NCBI GenBank assembly: GCA_903875445.1
Contig: CAIQWD010000076.1
Span: 1 to 32,955, forward strand
Source: an uncultured delta proteobacterium
Lineage (GTDB): Bacteria; Desulfobacterota; Desulfobulbia; Desulfobulbales; Desulfocapsaceae
Direction: 5' to 3'
DNA length: 32,955 bases
Shown here: positions 15,486 through 22,342 of the stretch, in pieces
Layout: every line of letters begins with the position of its first letter
How positions within the stretch are numbered: the first letter of the stretch is position 1
Notes under the pieces: model-generated
Databases searched by the model: none
Told to the model about the DNA's origin: nothing
Seen by the model: only the letters and a program-made list of their open reading frames with translations
Program-made: the position numbers and the translations under genes

Positions 15486-16211
15486 ATGCAGGGAACGTTT
15501 TATGTGGTCGGGGTAGGACCGGGAGATCCGCAGCTCATGACTTTGAAGGCTGCAGCGATCCTTAAAAAATGCGCGGTCTGGTTTGTGCCCTCGGCCTTTG
15601 AGAATGGGGGCAGCATGGCCCTTTCGATTGCCGCAGGAGCCGTCAGTCAAGAAGGCAAAACCATCCTCAGTCACAGGTTTCCCATGAAGCAGGTGCATCG
15701 GGGACAAGCACCCGACCCGGAAGTGAAAAGCGCCTGGCAGGAGGCGGCAAAGACCATCATGGCCTGCCTCAAGGAGGGCCGGGATGTGGTTTTTCCCACT
15801 TTAGGCGATCCGGCCATCTACTCAACCGGTTTTTATGTCTGTGAGACCCTTCAGGAATACGGCTCGCCCTTTCATGTCGAGATCGTCCCCGGGGTCTCGG
15901 CCATCGGCGCCTCTTCCGCCGCCGCCGCTGTGCCGCTCTGCCTCGGCGATGAGCGGCTGGTAGTGATCCCTGCGACCTTCGAAAATGAGCGTATTCGCGA
16001 GTTGCTGAATCTCTGCGACGTGGCGGTGTTCATGAAAGTACACAAGGTCATGCCCCGCCTGGTCGGCCTCTTGGAGGAACTGGGCCTTGCCGACAAGGCG
16101 GTACTGGTTGAACGCTGCAGTCTGGAAGACCAGAAGATCTGGAGCAATGTGCGGGAAGCGGTTGACCAGGAGATCCACTATTTTTCGACGATGGTGGTGC
16201 GCAAGGGTTGA
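15486..16211 (+). CDS. cbiL: Cobalt-precorrin-2 C20-methyltransferase (CbiL/CobI)
   Basis: Adds the C20 methyl group to cobalt-sirohydrochlorin (factor II), the step directly after CbiK. The 241 residues show TFYVVGVGPGDPQLMTLKA at the start, VVFPTLGDPAIYSTG, EIVPGVSAIGASSAAA and the C-terminal VLVERCSLEDQKI, all normal for CbiL. AAGGTGG is 5-6 bases before the ATG. The 93-base gap after cbiK has no terminator, so the two are probably co-transcribed under the riboswitch. It converges on the BON-type gene with only 26 bases between stops. Confidence 0.94.
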   Translation: MQGTFYVVGVGPGDPQLMTLKAAAILKKCAVWFVPSAFENGGSMALSIAAGAVSQEGKTILSHRFPMKQVHRGQAPDPEVKSAWQEAAKTIMACLKEGRDVVFPTLGDPAIYSTGFYVCETLQEYGSPFHVEIVPGVSAIGASSAAAAVPLCLGDERLVVIPATFENERIRELLNLCDVAVFMKVHKVMPRLVGLLEELGLADKAVLVERCSLEDQKIWSNVREAVDQEIHYFSTMVVRKG

Positions 16212-16237
16212 GGCTCAACCCTGTGCCACCTTTCTGC

Positions 16238-16729
16238 TTAAGGCAGTGCCGGGTATGGCAGCGGTGCCGACCTGTCGAAAAGGATCTTAGCAACCGCTAT
16301 CTCGACATACGGCAAAGCCCTGGCAAAGGCTTCAATTTTCTGAGTCATGCCTTTGTCGGTCGCGCAGCCTTCGATATAGACAACCCGTCCCTGCACGGTC
16401 ACCCACAGGGTGGAATCGGCAAAGGGGTTGTTGTCCTTCAAGCCGGCCTTGAAGGCACTGGCGATATCCTGGTCGTAGGCATAGGAGTTGGGTCGGTCGC
16501 ACTTGCCGACAAGCCAGCAGGTGGTTCCCCGTTCCGCCCGATGATGGGCATCGGTCAGTCGCTGATCCTCAGTGACAAAGGGTCCGACGGGCATGGGGCA
16601 GGCAGGTACGGCATCGGAAATCTGGAAGAACGGGTCGTGGAACCAGTTGTCTCGCTTGGCTTCGGCCCGGGCTTGGAGCGGTAAAACGAGAACGATAAAA
16701 AGTAATAATACGAAACGGTTTCTCGCCAT
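16238..16729 (-). CDS. Exported BON-domain-like protein
   Basis: A 163-residue protein with a signal peptide (residues 1-22, cleavage after ARA). The mature part contains NWFHDPFFQISDAVPACP and HHRAERGTTCWLVGKC, a cysteine-bearing N-terminal section. It ends in a BON-like fold (LWVTVQGRVVYIEGCAT...FARALPYVEIAV), a module thought to bind membranes or ligands in the periplasm. Cysteines in ACP, TCW, GKC and EGC could form disulfides. AGGAG lies about 8 bases before the ATG. It is monocistronic or at the start of a short unit; no partner is apparent. Confidence 0.7.
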   Translation of the reverse strand: MARNRFVLLLFIVLVLPLQARAEAKRDNWFHDPFFQISDAVPACPMPVGPFVTEDQRLTDAHHRAERGTTCWLVGKCDRPNSYAYDQDIASAFKAGLKDNNPFADSTLWVTVQGRVVYIEGCATDKGMTQKIEAFARALPYVEIAVAKILFDRSAPLPYPALP

Positions 16730-16817
16730 ATGATCACTCTCCTATCCCCGGAAATTGTTAATTGTTGTCCTCAATTACTTTGCCGCATTCTTTGTTGATT
16801 GTCCAATTTTTTCATTT

Positions 16818-17570
16818 TTAGGTACTGCTCCGATTGTCTTTGCTGGGGCTGGCATCGGTGATGAGTCGCAAGAAGGCAATGAGCGCTTCTTCCGCGAGGG
16901 TACCGCGTTGCTTGCCGTTGTACTCGACGTCCAACAAACCAGCCGGGTTGTACTCGCCTGCCAGGTATGCGTGAATGCGCCGCAGCCGTTCGAAGTTTGC
17001 CGTAGTACCTGGTTTGAGATTGTTAGGAGCGATGTGCATCGCCACCAGAGCAAGAAACTCCTCGTCGGTTAGCATGGCGAAGTCCTTGCCGAAGTATACT
17101 CGGGCGCCGCTTGCGTAACCGTGCACTGCTTTGCCGTTTTCGTCACCGAGGTAGCAAATGTTAAGGAACAAGAAAAGTTGTCGATCCTTGGAGACAAGCG
17201 AGTCCAGGGCGTACTGGGCGATAAGGGTTTGACGAATCTTGGCGATACCCTGGTGAAAACCTTCGGGAAAGTAGAGGAGTTTTACCAGTCCTTGCGCGAT
17301 CGTGGTCATCCCCGCACCGGGTGTCGCCAGGTCGACACCACGGTGGTAGGCGAATGTTGGGTCTTCGACTGCGAGTAGCATGGCCCGTCGTTCAACTGAG
17401 AGATCCGCTAGGCTTAAGGGCGAGCCGTAACGTACCAATGCAGCTTCTACCAGAGCAGGGGTTGCACGACGCGCCACGCGTACTTCATTTCCATAATATA
17501 CGGTCGCGAAGGCGAGCGTCAGCGCTGCGATTGCAGCTATTGCGAGCAGTATGCGTATAACTTTACTCAT
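16818..17570 (-). CDS. Single-domain GT51 peptidoglycan transglycosylase-like protein
   Basis: A 250-residue membrane-anchored protein (hydrophobic 5-25) with a glycosyltransferase 51 domain and no transpeptidase domain, like MtgA. Motif 1 is present as AVEDPTFAYHRG (Glu69 and Asp70), motif 2 as MTTIAQGLVKLLYF (88-101), and the helix ending KDRQLFLFLNICYLG matches motif 4. The RKxxE motif that holds the second glutamate reads AKIRQ (110-114), so that residue is Gln. This may be a trait of this subfamily or a sign of altered activity. The ATG shares one base with the stop of the amylase gene (TAATG), implying coupled translation. Confidence 0.8.
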   Translation of the reverse strand: MSKVIRILLAIAAIAALTLAFATVYYGNEVRVARRATPALVEAALVRYGSPLSLADLSVERRAMLLAVEDPTFAYHRGVDLATPGAGMTTIAQGLVKLLYFPEGFHQGIAKIRQTLIAQYALDSLVSKDRQLFLFLNICYLGDENGKAVHGYASGARVYFGKDFAMLTDEEFLALVAMHIAPNNLKPGTTANFERLRRIHAYLAGEYNPAGLLDVEYNGKQRGTLAEEALIAFLRLITDASPSKDNRSST

Positions 17571-19090
17571 TATTTAAGGAGATCGTCGTTTACGGCAATC
17601 TCCTGTGCCTCCTGATACTGTGGAATCGGTAGCCCGACTTTACGAGGGGCCTGCTGTACTTCCGGATTGCCCGGTAATCCGACCCACACCTTCCAGCCGC
17701 TGCCCCAGGCGTATTCCCGGTAATCTCGGTAGCTTGAGTCGGCAGGGGTCCACTCCCCGTCACTGCCGCCAATGCGTACGTAGAGAGCACCTTTCCTGCC
17801 TTCTACATAGGCGGCGTAAACGCCACGATCGCGGGCGTTCTGCTGGGTGTGAAATTGACTGCCGGAGTGCACATCGGCCACCTTGCGGGCGTTGATCAAG
17901 GCTTTGATCCTTTGGCTCAGGTCGTTGCCCCAATCGAAATAATGCTTCCAGTAAACGGTGGGGACGCCGGGGTGGGTGAGGATATAGGCGTATGCCTGTT
18001 CCACCTGCCAATCGTTGAGGAAGCTGTCGTGTTCGTGGTGCAGCTCCGGTCTGCCGCTTTCGTCGGTTCGATAGCCGGTATCGTGGTTTTCAAGAAAGGT
18101 GACAGCCCTGTTCCGCCAGGCAATTCCGTCGGTGCCGTCGCCCACCAGACCTATCCCGGTGCCAAAAGGTCCGTACAGGGCGAGGTAGTTGCCCTTATTG
18201 TCTTTGAGGGTGAACTGGCTGCTGAAATCGAAGACGCTGCTGGTTGTTCGGAAATCATTCGGTGTGGTTGCGGTATACCATACCCATCCCCGCTGTTCGG
18301 CGTGTTTATCCCAATCGTATTCCCCTACGGAAAACGTGGGATGGGTAGCCCGGTTATAGGTGGCGATCCAATGGGCGTGGTAGCCGTGCACCATATCATA
18401 GCGCCAGCCACGGTAGCCTATCGACCTCAGTTGCAGCAGATAGCGGATGATGTCGCGCCGTACTTGGGGATTGGTGTGGTCAATGTCCCGAAACGAGGCA
18501 TAGCCATAGGTGGTGCCCCCGTGTTGGGTATATTCGCTGGGCCTTTCCTCGTCGTTTCCCCGCATTTCCAGAGGGGTGTTGAAGATATCGGAATCAGGAT
18601 TGGTAAAGGCCTCATCGTTTTTGGTAATAGTCCTGGTATCCCAGTCGGGATTCTTGAAGTTCGCCCAACCGGAACTGCCATCACGATGGTTAATGACGAT
18701 GTCGGCCACAGGCTCTGCGCCGTTTTGCAGCAGTGCTTCAAGCATTACCCTCTGCTGCTGCAAGGTGCCGTAGCTATTGTTGAGATTGAAATATTCCTTG
18801 GGATTGTATCCGGCACTGTATTGACCGGCAAAGCAGGGAGGGGGCAACCAGACGAGATCGAACCGGCCATCGCGGATCTCGGAAGCCTTGTCTTTAACGA
18901 TCTCGTACCATTTTTTTTCACCGAGACCCTGAAACCGTTCAGGGGAGCCATGGCGGTAGGATTCCCAGTAGAAACCCTGCAGCATGACCCGGTCGTCGTC
19001 GAGGCCGGCCTGGGCAAACACTGTGGCGGGGTAGAGGAGAATGCCGATTAATAATAATTGAAATAATCGCAATAAAATCCGGTTGTTCAT
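17570..19090 (-). CDS. Secreted alpha-amylase (GH13)
   Basis: Hydrolyses alpha-1,4-glucans outside the cytoplasm. A signal peptide spans residues 1-27 (LFQLLLIGILLYPATVFAQ). The four GH13 regions are intact: DIVINH (130-135), GWRYDMVHGY with the nucleophile Asp232, VGEYDWD with the acid/base Glu257, and FLENHDT with Asp337. LQGFYWESYRHGSPE at the start is typical of bacterial GH13 subfamilies that resemble plant and archaeal amylases. I choose the ATG at 19090, which has GGAGG 9 bases upstream, over a TTG two codons earlier; this gives 506 residues. The C-terminal ~85 residues form a beta-rich domain. It is transcribed ahead of the GT51 gene. Confidence 0.93.
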   Translation of the reverse strand: MNNRILLRLFQLLLIGILLYPATVFAQAGLDDDRVMLQGFYWESYRHGSPERFQGLGEKKWYEIVKDKASEIRDGRFDLVWLPPPCFAGQYSAGYNPKEYFNLNNSYGTLQQQRVMLEALLQNGAEPVADIVINHRDGSSGWANFKNPDWDTRTITKNDEAFTNPDSDIFNTPLEMRGNDEERPSEYTQHGGTTYGYASFRDIDHTNPQVRRDIIRYLLQLRSIGYRGWRYDMVHGYHAHWIATYNRATHPTFSVGEYDWDKHAEQRGWVWYTATTPNDFRTTSSVFDFSSQFTLKDNKGNYLALYGPFGTGIGLVGDGTDGIAWRNRAVTFLENHDTGYRTDESGRPELHHEHDSFLNDWQVEQAYAYILTHPGVPTVYWKHYFDWGNDLSQRIKALINARKVADVHSGSQFHTQQNARDRGVYAAYVEGRKGALYVRIGGSDGEWTPADSSYRDYREYAWGSGWKVWVGLPGNPEVQQAPRKVGLPIPQYQEAQEIAVNDDLLK

Positions 19091-19231
19091 GATCAAGATC
19101 CTCCAGTTTTTGACAAGGAATTTATCTTGTTTGCATGGCGCGAAACGGAACTCCTGCGGGGAATGGGGTTTTATTGCCGCCGGGCGATCTTGTATTTTTC
19201 GAACCGTACTTTTTTGGGCCTCGGCGGCAAC

Positions 19232-19528
19232 TTATTCAATCGAATCCTTGATGCATGCAATTAAAGCCGCGGGCACCATGCTTTCGGGAACCACTATTGT
19301 TTCGATACCTGCTTCAGTTTCGCGTGATATTCGATAGTTAAATCCATCACGTATCTGCATATTGTTTGGTAACTTGAGCAGTTTCCCTTTTCGGCGTGAA
19401 AATAATAAATTGAGAGCAGTACGGTCGGCTAGTAACAATTCAGCAACATCTCGTTCTCCATAACTTTTCAGGTGGGGACCACCAAAACCGCCAAGACCGC
19501 CAATCTTCTCAATTTTTATTAAGCCCAT
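19232..19528 (-). CDS. Emfourin-like protease inhibitor
   Basis: A 98-residue cytosolic-looking protein starting MGLIKIEKIGGLGGFGG, followed by a C-terminal GFNYRISRETEAGIETIVV...VPAALIACIKD. This layout (short beta start with glycine-rich IGGFGG, then a strand-helix end) matches emfourin, the inhibitor encoded beside protealysin-type M4 proteases. The longer open frame to 19609 would overlap the protease gene, so I take the ATG at 19528. It begins 28 bases after the protease stop in the same direction, which supports a protease-inhibitor operon. Confidence 0.75.
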   Translation of the reverse strand: MGLIKIEKIGGLGGFGGPHLKSYGERDVAELLLADRTALNLLFSRRKGKLLKLPNNMQIRDGFNYRISRETEAGIETIVVPESMVPAALIACIKDSIE

Positions 19529-19556
19529 AGTTGATATCCCAGGTGGTTGCGCTTTG

Positions 19557-20612
19557 CTACAGTCCCACCGCAAGCCAACCAGCATCAACTGCAGTACGCA
19601 GGGCAGCATTAGCCGGGTACATCGAGGCAGTCAATTTACGGGTACGGTTAGCAAAGCTTTTCATCTTCATGTTTGGACTGGGTTTGAAGTCGACCATGGC
19701 TTTATACCATATCTGACCGGCTTTCTCCCAGCTCTTACCACCAATTGCCATGGCGATTTTATAGAAAGCAAAATTAGCAATACCGCTGCTATAATGAGGA
19801 TCCATCCCAGGTTTATATTCGGAAAAGTGCGAGGGTTGCGGTGCAAGACAATGCACAGCTCCAGGGTTTGCCATATCGCGAAGACAAGTGAAATGGCGGG
19901 CCGTCGCACCGGGCCCCATGATGTCGTGACCGATCAGCCAATCAGCTTGATTGACCATCTGGTCAAGACGCCACTGACGGAACATACTGCCAAACACATC
20001 GGATAGACTCTCGTTCAAGCCTCCTGCCTCATTGCTGTAGGCGAGCTGCAGGGTATGCTGGGTGACACCATGCGTAAGTTCATGGCAGATAACGTCGGTG
20101 GATTGGGTGAAATCGATGAAAATGTTGCCATCGCCATCGCCATACGCCATTCGCATACCGTTCCAAAAAGCGTTGTTGTAATTTGTCCCGTAGTGGACTG
20201 ACGACCCGAGAGTCATTCCGGCGTTATCGATTGAATTACGTCCGAAAACGTTTTTATAAAATTGAGCAACAGCCTTCGTTTCATCATAGGCTCGTTTGAT
20301 TGTTAAATCTGTAGAACTTCCGGGGGTAGAGATCGGGGTGCCTGGCAAAGTTTGACTATGATTGCAGTTGGCAACGGTAATCGCAGGAGTGCCGGCTATT
20401 ACTACCGGTGCGAGCGAGAGTGTATTGATAATATTTGTCAGTTTTCCCGCCTGTGCGCGTAATTTGCGCAATTCTCCATCGATTAATGCGGTGTCGGAAA
20501 AACATTTACGTTCCTTTTCAGTCAGTTTGATATCTTCAGAAAAACGTTTTAAAACATCTCTTGGAACTATGGAGCATTGGCAAAGGTGATTGTGGGCTGT
20601 TTGAAGTGACAT
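19557..20612 (-). CDS. M4 family metalloprotease, protealysin-like
   Basis: A zinc endopeptidase of 351 residues. HELTH at 177-181 supplies two zinc ligands and the catalytic glutamate; Glu201 in GGLNESLSDVFGS is the third ligand; DPHYSSGIANFAFY (His273) is the transition-state histidine. There is no signal peptide. Instead a short (~50-residue) N-terminal segment containing HNHLCQCSIVPRDVLKRF resembles the small propeptide of protealysin-like proteases, which are often kept inside the cell. GGAGG lies 9 bases before the ATG. It is flanked by a small unknown gene 18 bases upstream and the emfourin-like gene downstream. Confidence 0.92.
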   Translation of the reverse strand: MSLQTAHNHLCQCSIVPRDVLKRFSEDIKLTEKERKCFSDTALIDGELRKLRAQAGKLTNIINTLSLAPVVIAGTPAITVANCNHSQTLPGTPISTPGSSTDLTIKRAYDETKAVAQFYKNVFGRNSIDNAGMTLGSSVHYGTNYNNAFWNGMRMAYGDGDGNIFIDFTQSTDVICHELTHGVTQHTLQLAYSNEAGGLNESLSDVFGSMFRQWRLDQMVNQADWLIGHDIMGPGATARHFTCLRDMANPGAVHCLAPQPSHFSEYKPGMDPHYSSGIANFAFYKIAMAIGGKSWEKAGQIWYKAMVDFKPSPNMKMKSFANRTRKLTASMYPANAALRTAVDAGWLAVGL

Positions 20613-20630
20613 GGGTTTGTTCCTCCGGTT

Positions 20631-20816
20631 TTAAGCTAATCCAATTTTTTTCCAGTAACCCTCGATCTGGAGCTTCTCTTTGAGGTAATCGAGAAAGTTT
20701 TTCTTGGTATAGTTCCCTCGAAATCGAAAGAGAAATTCGGAGATCATTGCTTCTTGCCTTTGTGGTGGGTAGAGATCCCACTCAATAAACAGATCCTGTT
20801 GTTGATGTTTGGTCAT
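20631..20816 (-). CDS. Small uncharacterised protein upstream of the M4 protease
   Basis: About 61 residues from MTKHQQQDLFIEW to the C-terminal EGYWKKIGLA; charged, predicted mostly helical, no membrane segment. The frame stays open to an ATG at 20888 (85 residues), but GAGGAGG lies just before a pair of ATGs at 20825 and 20816, which makes a start there more likely; the exact one is uncertain. It ends 18 bases before the protease gene on the same strand. It could be a chaperone or regulator of the protease, but I do not recognise the family. Confidence 0.55.
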   Translation of the reverse strand: MTKHQQQDLFIEWDLYPPQRQEAMISEFLFRFRGNYTKKNFLDYLKEKLQIEGYWKKIGLA

Positions 20817-21241
20817 GGCGATCATTTCCTCCTCACTTATGTTGATAGTTTGTTCTCGTTCATGGTTTTCACCTTTATTTTTTCTCATGATAAACTTCGA
20901 ATTCTTACAAATATCTTACTGGCAAGGACTTCATTGAAAAAAAATTGGATTGAATGCTTTTTTTCAGACGATGATCGCCTTATCGCATCCCCTCTATCGA
21001 TAGTTCTTAGTGAATATCAGGGATAAAAAAGAGAATAAGAATTAGTATTCTTACCTTGCATTTTTAATGGGACATCCTTAGCATGAGTAGTAGTTTGAAT
21101 GGTCCGTCTCTTTTGGTCTTCGATAACCGTCGTAAGGAAGAGCCGGAGAATTTGCATACCATTTACTGGTATTACTGTTATTCCTTGTGACAACCAGATG
21201 CGGACCTCTCTGATTCTTGCATGGGCAAAAAAGGACAGATC
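20817..21241. other. Divergent intergenic region
   Basis: AT-rich region between the leftward protease operon and the rightward AAA gene. On the minus strand there is an 8-codon ORF with AAGGTG before it (20869-20843, ending TAA) inside the leader of the small gene. On the plus strand a 35-codon ORF (21083-21190) is in frame with the AAA gene but closed by TGA. No strong promoter or terminator is seen. Confidence 0.4.
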
Positions 21242-22342
21242 ATGGAACCACAAAAAACAAGAAAACAAGCCTCCCGAGAGAACAAGAAAGGAATGGATGA
21301 ACGCTATAAGGAAGCGCGTGAAAATATTGCGGGAGCAATTCTTGAAGAAACACCACCATCGGAGATGGTCGATATATCCGATTCCTATCAGCAAAGTCGT
21401 CTTATCCTGATGGATTATGTTACGCTTGACTGGCAACATCGCCAAGATATCTTGCGGCTCATCAATCAGATCAATCTCTATGCAAATGACGATACTCGTC
21501 GACGCCCACTCAACATTATAATGCAGGCTGAACCTGGTTCCGGCAAGTCGCACCTGGTAAAGTGCCTGGCAAAGAAACTTGAGGCTCATCATGCAGCAGC
21601 AGTCGATTTCAATATGGCGAGCCTGCAGTCTATCGATGACCTCATTCAACCACTTGATGAGGTTCGAAATCTCAAAGTTATCGATCGATTACCTATTCTC
21701 TTTCTTGATGAATTCGACAGCAGCCCATCTAATTATGCGATGTTACTGCCACTTATGTGGGATGGCGAACTGCATGTAGGACATCGTGATTTGAAACTTG
21801 GAAAAATCGTCATCATACTTGCCGCCAGCGGCAAAAATATTGAGCAGGCGATGAAATCCGCCAAGGCGATGCAACTGGCCACGGAAGTACAAGAAACAAA
21901 ACTAGTGGACCTTTTGTCACGCATCAATGGTGGCGCCTTAGAGATACCCGCTCTCGATGCGACGTCCAGCGATAGCGGCAAAAATGTTGATAAAGTCTGT
22001 CTCACCGTCGCCCTGCTGCAGAGACGATTCGGTAATAGATTGGAGACCATCCCATGGGCATTGCTTCGTTTTGTGGTCATGAGTAAGTTTAAGTATGGGG
22101 TGCGGAGTATTGCTCACCTTGTTGATCTTGTCGCTCCGCTTGACGAGAAGGCGTGTTCAATGCATCTCTCGGACCTGAATTTACCTCTTGTGTCTGTCCC
22201 GATTCTCCGTGACAGCAGTCTCGCCTATCATATATTTTCAGAAGACGGGCCGGCAGCGATAATCGAACTTTGGAACGAATGTTGTAAAAGTGATATTGCT
22301 GTCAGGATCAAGAAAAAGAGTGAAGAAGAAGATAATTTCTAA
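21242..22342 (+). CDS. Uncharacterised AAA+ ATPase
   Basis: A 366-residue P-loop ATPase. Walker A is AEPGSGKS (96-103) and Walker B ILFLDEFD (152-159) with the catalytic Glu. KIVIILAASGKN follows in the sensor 1 position, and DLLSRINGG supplies a possible arginine finger. The N-terminal 45 residues are charged. The C-terminal 120 residues (from about NVDKVCLTV) look like a helical lid. I do not recognise a named family. The ATG at 21242 has AGGA 7 bases upstream; the in-frame ATG at 21221 has none. Its 3' end overlaps the AsmA-family gene, so the two are probably co-expressed. Confidence 0.7.
   Translation: MEPQKTRKQASRENKKGMDERYKEARENIAGAILEETPPSEMVDISDSYQQSRLILMDYVTLDWQHRQDILRLINQINLYANDDTRRRPLNIIMQAEPGSGKSHLVKCLAKKLEAHHAAAVDFNMASLQSIDDLIQPLDEVRNLKVIDRLPILFLDEFDSSPSNYAMLLPLMWDGELHVGHRDLKLGKIVIILAASGKNIEQAMKSAKAMQLATEVQETKLVDLLSRINGGALEIPALDATSSDSGKNVDKVCLTVALLQRRFGNRLETIPWALLRFVVMSKFKYGVRSIAHLVDLVAPLDEKACSMHLSDLNLPLVSVPILRDSSLAYHIFSEDGPAAIIELWNECCKSDIAVRIKKKSEEEDNF

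Noticed and set aside
16206-16220. GGTTGAG/CTCAACC palindrome at the cbiL stop as a terminator
   Set aside because: The loop is a single base and no T-run follows.
17849-19051. 400-residue plus-strand open frame
   Set aside because: Antisense to the amylase gene, all of whose catalytic regions are recognisable.
20843-20869. 8-codon ORF with AAGGTG before the small gene of the protease operon
   Set aside because: Too short to support as a leader peptide without a matching attenuator; recorded only.
21188-21190. TGA as a selenocysteine codon ahead of the AAA gene
   Set aside because: No compact SECIS-like hairpin follows and the context is not a redox motif.
21017-21649. 210-residue minus-strand open frame
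   Set aside because: Runs antisense through the AAA Walker A region, with no ribosome binding site or recognisable motif.
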